A DNA stretch of 64,000 nt from Carpediemonas membranifera (lineage: Eukaryota > Fornicata). The notes under the pieces were generated by a model. The model was not told the DNA's origin. It made no database searches and saw only the letters and a list, made by a program, of their open reading frames with translations. Made by a program: the position numbers and the translations under genes. Numbering within the stretch: the stretch's first letter is position 1; each line of letters starts with the position of its first letter. This document shows, piece by piece, positions 29,074 to 36,500 of the stretch. The DNA lies in assembly GCA_019828565.1 (NCBI GenBank), contig JAHDYR010000005.1, positions 744,001-808,000 of the forward strand, read 5' to 3'.

Positions 29074-29497
29074 ATGGACCGCCGTCTGTGTTCTCTACTC
29101 TTACTTAGTGCGTGTGAACGTTCTTGCTGACACTCTTCAGTCCATCGTCAACGCTGAGCGCCGTGGCAAGCGCCAGGTGATGTGCCGCCCCGCTTCCAAG
29201 GTCTCCGTCCACTTCCTCGGCCTCATGCAGAAGCATGGCTACATCGGTGACTTCACTGTCATCGATGACCACCGCGCTGGCAAGATCTGCGTCAACCTGA
29301 TCGGTCGCCTCAACAAGACCCGCGTCATCTCTCCCCGTTACGACGTTGCTCACGAGGACATCGAGCAGTGGGTCCAGCGCCTCCTCCCCTCCCGTCTTTT
29401 CGGCCACATCGTGCTGTCCACCTCTAAGGGCATCATGACCCACCACGAGGCCGCTGAGAAGGGCATTGGTGGTAAGGTCATTGGCTACTTCTTCTAA
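29074..29497 (+). CDS. RPS15A: 40S ribosomal protein S15a (uS8)
   Basis: From 29111 the frame encodes a nearly full-length uS8 protein: [69 protein letters not shown] and the ending GGKVIGYFF. It binds the central domain of 18S rRNA. No ATG lies directly before this frame, where an initiator Met is expected. An ATG at 29074-29076 joins in frame if a GT...AG segment at 29084-29108 (25 nt) is spliced out, giving a start M-D-R-L-R-V-N-V. The splice is inferred; the protein identity is certain. Confidence 0.85.
29084..29108 (+). other. candidate 25-nt intron in RPS15A
   Basis: The segment begins GTCTGTG, is pyrimidine-rich and ends CTTACTTAG. Removing it links an upstream ATG in frame to the conserved S15a sequence. 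Introns just after the start codon are common in ribosomal protein genes, and introns of this size exist in some protists. A different donor site or a non-ATG start would also explain the data. Confidence 0.45.
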
Positions 29498-30302
29498 TTG
29501 GTTCGCTCTGCGAACACGGTTAAATACCACCAACACTTGCTGTGGGGGCCCTGTGCGGCCGATCAAACCTCGTTTGTGCTGAAAGACAATAACAACATCA
29601 AGATCTAAAGCCGGGACACGGCGGATTACACCCAGACATCCACGAAATGTCGCCGCTTTCAATTCAAGAACGACGAAATCATAGATTTATTAGATCACGC
29701 CGGTATCTAAAATAAATATCTAACAGTTGCATTCGATTGTTGTGTTTGAGGTACAGCTGAATCACAACGGACCCCGAGATGGTGTGCGCCGTCTTCTGTG
29801 TTAGGAAGAATTGATTGATTCAGTTGGATGGAATATATTTAGCGAATTCGGAACAGGTTGACGGTGGACGAAGCACCCCCGCTCTGCCGCGTACATACGG
29901 CGTGGTCGGGCTCAGTCATGTGAGCAAGAACTTTATGCTTCTCTGGCGTTGCAACGTTAATCACGTTAATCTTGACTGGACCGCGACGACCTCCCGTAGC
30001 TCTGCTCTGAATGGCCTCCAAGAAGCTACATAGCTGTTATGCTGTGACCTTCTCCACATCAACAGAATACTTTGTGAAGTATTACCTCTGGAGCTCCGAC
30101 TGTTTGTTCTTCTTGACTTTCCCACTAACGGGCCGGATAAGCCCCGGTCTAGCGAGGAAATTTCCATTCTTACAAAGTGCAGAGATATCCCCTCTTCTCT
30201 CGCGTTATCGGCGTTCCCGTTGGCGGCTCCGTCAGTCTGTTCGTGCATCGTGGAGCGATTCTCCGCCTTCCTGGCGAACGAGAGGCCCCAACCCCTGCGG
30301 AC
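29498..30302. other. gene-poor stretch
   Basis: Within these 805 bp I see no convincing gene. A - strand frame of about 60 codons at 29839-30021 looks protein-like near its end (TVNLFRIR) but lacks an ATG at its beginning. The rest is AT-rich, as in other intergenic DNA here. Confidence 0.45.
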
Positions 30303-30932
30303 ATGAACGTCAAGCTCACACTCATAGAGAAGCGAGACGTCACCAGTTTCCGATCACGGCCAGCGGATACACCGACACAACAGATCTGTTGTGCCCTCGT
30401 GTATCAGTCCTTAGGCGACGACTTCTTCTTCAATCGTAATTACGCACAGTCCCTCGCCACGTACGAGGATGGACTGAGGCTCTTAGCGCTAAAGGACCCG
30501 GAGGTTCAAAAGCCACCGACCACCGTCCCCCCCGAGACCCCGCCCGAGGTCGACCTCTTTGCTCAGTCTGATTATAGCTTCAGGGCATCCATATTCAACT
30601 CGATCACCCTCGCTGCGGCCACGTCAGCCCTCATGACCCGTTCGTTTGGCGTGGTGATCGTGTACTGCGACCGGATCCTCTCCCAGGCGCCGAAGAACAT
30701 CGTCGCCATTATTAGGAAGATCCAAGCTCTGAGGATGCTCAAGAAGTACGACATGGCCATGATGCTGGCCTCCAGTGCCGTTCGGCTAGCACCCGAAGAC
30801 CCCAACGTCCTCCGCGAGTGGCGCCATTCCCGCATGGCACTCAAGGTCGGTATTCCCGACGACGCCGAGCTTGACGTGGCGTTTGGCGGCTCTCTGTTCA
30901 TCGGCAGTCCCCAGGCCTTCTATCAGGGATAG
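30303..30932 (+). CDS. TPR-repeat protein, immunophilin-like
   Basis: The ATG at 30303 (MNVKLTLIEK) gives 209 residues. Helix pairs typical of tetratricopeptide repeats are visible: ALVYQSLGDDFFFNRNYAQSL, then SLATYEDGLRLL; a pair around IFNSITLAAAT with VIVYCDRIL; and RKIQALRMLKKYDMAMM with SSAVRLAPEDPNV. The pattern of three repeats resembles the TPR region of FKBP- or AIP-like co-chaperones, which bind the EEVD tail of Hsp70/Hsp90, but no peptidyl-prolyl isomerase domain is present. The Hsp70 gene starts only 370 bp downstream, which may be coincidence. Upstream codons of the same frame lack an ATG. Confidence 0.75.
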   Translation: MNVKLTLIEKRDVTSFRSRPADTPTQQICCALVYQSLGDDFFFNRNYAQSLATYEDGLRLLALKDPEVQKPPTTVPPETPPEVDLFAQSDYSFRASIFNSITLAAATSALMTRSFGVVIVYCDRILSQAPKNIVAIIRKIQALRMLKKYDMAMMLASSAVRLAPEDPNVLREWRHSRMALKVGIPDDAELDVAFGGSLFIGSPQAFYQG

Positions 30933-31066
30933 CATGGCCCTGCCAGCAAAGGTATTCGAGTCGGACGATGCATATTATCATTGTTACTCATATTTCCGCC
31001 GGGTGGCGTGTAATAGTCGCCCCCGTCGCGTTAAATGACGAGTTTAGTCCTGCAGGCTGAGACCGA

Positions 31067-32381
31067 TGTTGCCGTGCTGACGCGTTGCTTGGACCTGACG
31101 GAAACCAGAGCCGTGGCGGCCCCACGCCTGCCGAGTGGCGCCATTACGTGTCCAGGGGTACATCGGCAACATCTGGTTGGGGTGGCATCAGATCAATCAT
31201 CAGATCGATTTCGTGCCCGCTCATCGCATCGATCCCCGGATGGCAGAACAGTGAACAACGTGCGTTCACTACAACACCGCTCACACAGACTTAGATAAGC
31301 ACATGACTGCTATCGGAATCGACTTAGGCACCACATACTCCTGCGTTGGCGTGTTCATGAACGACCGCGTCGAGATCATCGCCAACGACCAGGGCAACCG
31401 CACCACACCCTCATACGTCGCCTTCAACGAGGACGAGCGCCTCATCGGCGAGGCCGCGAAGAACCAGACGGCGATGAACCCGACCAACACAGTCTTCGAC
31501 GCGAAGCGCCTCATCGGACGGCGCTTCAACGACCGCGAGGTCCGGGCCGACATGGGCCACTGGCCGTTCAAGGTCGTCGCGGGCGCGAGCGACAAGCCGG
31601 CCGTCCAGGTGCAGCACAAGGGCGAGACCCGCACCTTCCAGGTCGAGGAGATCTCGGGCATGGTCCTGCAGAAGATGAAGGGAGACCGCCGAGGCCTACC
31701 TCGGCACGCCCGTCAGCAAGGCCGTCATCACGGTCCCCGCGTACTTCAACGACTCGCAGCGCCAGGCCACGAAGGACGCCGGCCAGATCGCGGGCCTCGA
31801 GGTCCTCCGCATCATCAACGAGCCGACCGCCGCGGCGATCGCGTACGGGCTCGACAACAAGTCGGCCGCGGAGAAGAACGTCCTGATCTTCGACCTCGGC
31901 GGCGGCACGTTCGACGTCTCGCTGCTCACCATCGACGAGGGCATCTTCGAGGTCAAGGCGACCGCGGGCGACACGCACCTCGGCGGCGAGGACTTCGACA
32001 ACCGCATGGTCAACCACTTCGTGACCGAGTTCAAGCGCAAGCACAAGATGGACATCAGCGGCAACGCCCGCGCGATGCACCGTCTGCGCACGGCCTGCGA
32101 GCGCGCCAAGCGCACGCTCTCGTCGTCGACCCAGGCCGCGATCGAGATCGACTCGCTCTACGAGGGCGTCGACTTCTTCACGAACATCACGCGCGCCCGC
32201 TTCGAGGACCTCTGCGGCGACCTCTTCCGCGGCTGCATCGACCCCGTCCAGCGCGTGCTCACCGACGCGAAGCTCGACAAGACCAAGATCCACGAGATCG
32301 TGCTCGTCGGCGGGTCAACCCGCATCCCCAAGGTGCAGCAGCTGCTCAAGGACTTCTTCAACGGCAAGGAGCCCAGCAAGA

Positions 32382-32412
<31 letters not shown>

Positions 32413-33370
32413 CGCCGCCGTTCAGGCCGCCATCCTCGCGGGCGACAAGTCCGAGAAGGTCTCCGACCTCCTCCTGCTCGACGTCACGCCCCTCTCGCTC
32501 GGCATCGAGACCGCCGGCGGCGTGATGACGACGCTCATCAAGCGCAACACGACGATCCCCGCGCACGCCAAGGAGACGTTCTCGACCTTCGCCGACAACC
32601 AGCCCGCCGTGACTATCCAGGTCTTCGAGGGCGAGCGCGCCCGCACGCGCGACTGCAACAAGCTCGGCACGTTCGACCTGACCGGCATCCCGCCCGCGCC
32701 CCGCGGCGTCCCGAAGATCGAGGTGTCGTTCGACATCGACGCCAACGGCATCCTCCAGGTCACCGCCGAGGACAAGAGCTCGGGCAACCGCCAGCAGATC
32801 ACGATCACCAACGACTCCGGCCGCCTCTCCAAGGACGACATCGAGCGCATGGTCGCCGACGCGGAGCGGTTCAAGGCCGACGACGAGAAGGTGCGCGAGA
32901 AGGTCGAGGCGCGCAACGGCCTCGAGAACTTCGCCTACTCCCTCCGCAACACCATCGAGGACGAGAAGTTCAAGGACAAGATCTCCGCCGAGGACAAGGA
33001 CAAGCTCGACGCCGAGATCAAGAACGTCATGAGCTGGCTCGACACCCACGTCGACGCCGAGAAGGAGGAGTTCGAGGCCAAGCGCAAGGAGCTCGAGCAG
33101 GTCTCGACACCCATCATGACCAAGTTCTACGCCGAGGGCGCGCCGCAGGGCATGCCCGACATGGGCGGGGCGCCTGGCGCGACCCCATCGGGCGCCGGCC
33201 CCACGGTCGAGGAGCTCGACTGAGCATGCAGACGGACAGTTTATTAAACAGCACACTGAATTCTGATCATTTACGATATTTACCGTATTATATGGTTAAC
33301 TACGACTGGCCGGTTTTGATTTCTGACTCTCACCCGTCTGGGGAGCTACAGTCGGCACATCCCCTAGATC
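31067..33370 (+). repeat. left arm of a 2304-bp inverted repeat carrying Hsp70
   Basis: The arm is the reverse complement of 34071-36374. It includes 236 bp upstream of the Hsp70 ATG and 147 bp beyond its stop, so promoter and terminator were duplicated with the gene. I found three differences between the arms: one extra G in each, at different sites, and one substitution (31707 versus 35735). Confidence 0.9.
31303..33223 (+). CDS. HSP70: cytosolic Hsp70, copy 1 (single-base frameshift)
   Basis: The frame opens with [17 protein letters not shown] and would encode 639 residues if not for an extra G in the run 31680-31682, where aaggagac became aagggagac. Beyond it the correct frame continues: [48 protein letters not shown] and the peptide-binding domain. 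The C-terminus is GPTVEELD where cytosolic Hsp70 normally has EEVD. Hsp70 is an ATP-driven chaperone; its EEVD tail recruits TPR co-chaperones. Copy 2 has the normal sequence at this site, so the break is copy-specific or an error. One substitution changes Lys to Thr relative to copy 2 (AYLG-T-PVSK). Confidence 0.88.
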
Positions 33371-33740
33371 TGTAAGCTAACTTACTCGATCTGCCAACTA
33401 GCGTAAGTAAAAATAGAAGCTTTGCAGCCCTTTACCTTACCTTACCTTACGCCTGGCTAGTAAGGGCCAATTTACCTGTGGGTGGCGTCCTCGGGAGACT
33501 GAGGCGCCTTACCGTTGATGATCTGATCCTCATCAGTTGAAAACGAAACACCAACTATGGCCGCCAATGCGGCGACCTCCGCAACCGCAAGCAAAAGGTA
33601 AAGTTTTAAGGTTACATGGTACACCTGAATAGTTAGAAGCAAAAAAGGCACTGCATCTGCTTCACAAGAGCGACGACAACGTATTATTGGCACAGCATCA
33701 TTTACCACAGACTGAAAACCTAATTATCCGCTCGGATCCT
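33371..33740. other. palindrome spacer, left part
   Basis: This is unique sequence between the inverted arms. It contains a short ttacc repeat at 33432-33450 and no convincing gene. Confidence 0.55.
33432..33450. repeat. short tandem repeat (ttacc, nearly 4 copies)
   Basis: Three full ttacc units and a partial fourth follow each other directly. A similar taagta motif lies just before it. Confidence 0.7.
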
Positions 33741-33813
33741 GGTTCCATGGTGTAATTGGTTAGCACTTTGGGTTTTGATCCCAACAATCAGAGTTCGATT
33801 CTCTGTGGAACCA
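33741..33813 (+). tRNA. tRNA-Gln(UUG): tRNA-Gln (anticodon TTG)
   Basis: The 73-nt sequence folds as a tRNA. The acceptor stem ggttcca pairs with tggaacc (33806-33812) with discriminator A at 33813. The anticodon stem ttggg/cccaa encloses the 7-base loop ttttgat with TTG at 33775-33777, and the T arm carries gttcgat. The start ggttccatggtgtaat is the well-known eukaryotic tRNA-Gln 5' end and includes the A-box promoter; the T arm is the B box. There is no intron and no encoded CCA. In organisms that reassign stop codons tRNA-Gln variants read TAA or TAG, but this one has the standard anticodon. Confidence 0.95.
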
Positions 33814-34070
33814 AATTTTTCAGCCAAAGTCAGAACGCCATAAACTGCACGGAGTCATAAGTCAATCAGTTGATGCATTTGGGAGTACTCCGCGCCTCCG
33901 CGTATAGGCTACTAGAAGCCCTGACGATTCAGCGAGGCATTAGCCCGGGGCATCCCAACTCGTGATTTCAGGGGCAACCACCTTCGAAAAATGGGCACGA
34001 CCCAGCGCAACGAGTTGGAACGCTATCGCCGGGAGATTGGCTTAATCGCGAGAGCTATACGCGCGCTAGC
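33814..34070. other. palindrome spacer, right part
   Basis: This is unique sequence right of the tRNA, up to the right inverted arm. Nothing is recognised apart from the T-run after the tRNA. Confidence 0.5.
33816..33820 (+). terminator. RNA polymerase III terminator
   Basis: A run of five T starts two bases after the tRNA discriminator, the normal pol III stop signal. Confidence 0.8.
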
Positions 34071-35029
34071 GATCTAGGGGATGTGCCGACTGTAGCTCCC
34101 CAGACGGGTGAGAGTCAGAAATCAAAACCGGCCAGTCGTAGTTAACCATATAATACGGTAAATATCGTAAATGATCAGAATTCAGTGTGCTGTTTAATAA
34201 ACTGTCCGTCTGCATGCTCAGTCGAGCTCCTCGACCGTGGGGCCGGCGCCCGATGGGGTCGCGCCAGGCGCCCCGCCCATGTCGGGCATGCCCTGCGGCG
34301 CGCCCTCGGCGTAGAACTTGGTCATGATGGGTGTCGAGACCTGCTCGAGCTCCTTGCGCTTGGCCTCGAACTCCTCCTTCTCGGCGTCGACGTGGGTGTC
34401 GAGCCAGCTCATGACGTTCTTGATCTCGGCGTCGAGCTTGTCCTTGTCCTCGGCGGAGATCTTGTCCTTGAACTTCTCGTCCTCGATGGTGTTGCGGAGG
34501 GAGTAGGCGAAGTTCTCGAGGCCGTTGCGCGCCTCGACCTTCTCGCGCACCTTCTCGTCGTCGGCCTTGAACCGCTCCGCGTCGGCGACCATGCGCTCGA
34601 TGTCGTCCTTGGAGAGGCGGCCGGAGTCGTTGGTGATCGTGATCTGCTGGCGGTTGCCCGAGCTCTTGTCCTCGGCGGTGACCTGGAGGATGCCGTTGGC
34701 GTCGATGTCGAACGACACCTCGATCTTCGGGACGCCGCGGGGCGCGGGCGGGATGCCGGTCAGGTCGAACGTGCCGAGCTTGTTGCAGTCGCGCGTGCGG
34801 GCGCGCTCGCCCTCGAAGACCTGGATAGTCACGGCGGGCTGGTTGTCGGCGAAGGTCGAGAACGTCTCCCTTGGCGTGCGCGGGGATCGTCGTGTTGCGC
34901 TTGATGAGCGTCGTCATCACGCCGCCGGCGGTCTCGATGCCGAGCGAGAGGGGCGTGACGTCGAGCAGGAGGAGGTCGGAGACCTTCTCGGACTTGTCGC
35001 CCGCGAGGATGGCGGCCTGAACGGCGGCG

Positions 35030-35060
<31 letters not shown>

Positions 35061-36374
35061 TCTTGCTGGGCTCCTTGCCGTTGAAGAAGTCCTTGAGCAG
35101 CTGCTGCACCTTGGGGATGCGGGTTGACCCGCCGACGAGCACGATCTCGTGGATCTTGGTCTTGTCGAGCTTCGCGTCGGTGAGCACGCGCTGGACGGGG
35201 TCGATGCAGCCGCGGAAGAGGTCGCCGCAGAGGTCCTCGAAGCGGGCGCGCGTGATGTTCGTGAAGAAGTCGACGCCCTCGTAGAGCGAGTCGATCTCGA
35301 TCGCGGCCTGGGTCGACGACGAGAGCGTGCGCTTGGCGCGCTCGCAGGCCGTGCGCAGACGGTGCATCGCGCGGGCGTTGCCGCTGATGTCCATCTTGTG
35401 CTTGCGCTTGAACTCGGTCACGAAGTGGTTGACCATGCGGTTGTCGAAGTCCTCGCCGCCGAGGTGCGTGTCGCCCGCGGTCGCCTTGACCTCGAAGATG
35501 CCCTCGTCGATGGTGAGCAGCGAGACGTCGAACGTGCCGCCGCCGAGGTCGAAGATCAGGACGTTCTTCTCCGCGGCCGACTTGTTGTCGAGCCCGTACG
35601 CGATCGCCGCGGCGGTCGGCTCGTTGATGATGCGGAGGACCTCGAGGCCCGCGATCTGGCCGGCGTCCTTCGTGGCCTGGCGCTGCGAGTCGTTGAAGTA
35701 CGCGGGGACCGTGATGACGGCCTTGCTGACGGGCTTGCCGAGGTAGGCCTCGGCGGTCTCCTTCATCTTCTGCAGGACCATGCCCGAGATCTCCTCGACC
35801 TGGAAGGTGCGGGTCTCGCCCTTGTGCTGCACCTGGACGGCCGGCTTGTCGCTCGCGCCCGCGACGACCTTGAACGGCCAGTGGCCCATGTCGGCCCGGA
35901 CCTCGCGGTCGTTGAAGCGCCGTCCGATGAGGCGCTTCGCGTCGAAGACTGTGTTGGTCGGGTTCATCGCCGTCTGGTTCTTCGCGGCCTCGCCGATGAG
36001 GCGCTCGTCCTCGTTGAAGGCGACGTATGAGGGTGTGGTGCGGTTGCCCTGGTCGTTGGCGATGATCTCGACGCGGTCGTTCATGAACACGCCAACGCAG
36101 GAGTATGTGGTGCCTAAGTCGATTCCGATAGCAGTCATGTGCTTATCTAAGTCTGTGTGAGCGGTGTTGTAGTGAACGCACGTTGTTCACTGTTCTGCCA
36201 TCCGGGGATCGATGCGATGAGCGGGCACGAAATCGATCTGATGATTGATCTGATGCCACCCCAACCAGATGTTGCCGATGTACCCCTGGACACGTAATGG
36301 CGCCACTCGGCAGGCGTGGGGCCGCCACGGCTCTGGTTTCCGTCAGGTCCAAGCAACGCGTCAGCACGGCAACA
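34071..36374 (-). repeat. right arm of the 2304-bp inverted repeat
   Basis: The arm mirrors 31067-33370; paired positions add up to 67441 at both ends. The 700-bp spacer carries the tRNA. The arm ends about 130 bp before the adenylyl cyclase start. Confidence 0.9.
34218..36138 (-). CDS. HSP70: cytosolic Hsp70, copy 2 (single-base frameshift)
   Basis: This copy is intact through the ATPase domain ([50 protein letters not shown]) and into the linker region. It shifts frame after PAHAK because of an extra base in the run 34868-34870; the correct frame then continues to GPTVEELD at 34218. Copy 1 has the normal sequence at this site. The break has the same form as that in copy 1 (aaggagac to aagggagac), although at another position. 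The two copies therefore document each other's complete reading frame of 639 residues. Confidence 0.88.
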
Positions 36375-36500
36375 ATGCGCTGCCAGACGGAGAAAGCTCA
36401 CCGCCGACCTGGTACCCCACAAAGCAATGCCTGATTATGACATCCGAAAGTGGCGCTCGACTCGAGCCAGAGTTGGGAATATACATATTTTCGACGTTTG

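Noticed and set aside
29839-30021. 60-codon - strand frame ending TVNLFRIR
   Set aside because: It has no ATG at the start and an in-frame stop just upstream. It could be a last exon, but nothing supports that.
31568-33256. long open frames antisense to Hsp70 copy 1 (241 and 313 codons), and their mirror images over copy 2
   Set aside because: These shadow frames are common opposite GC-rich Hsp70 genes. They have Val/Leu/Glu/Asp-biased products and no independent start context.
33741-33813. tRNA-Gln as a sign of stop-codon reassignment
   Set aside because: The anticodon is the standard TTG. The clear genes in the window end with ordinary stops, so there is no evidence of a variant code.
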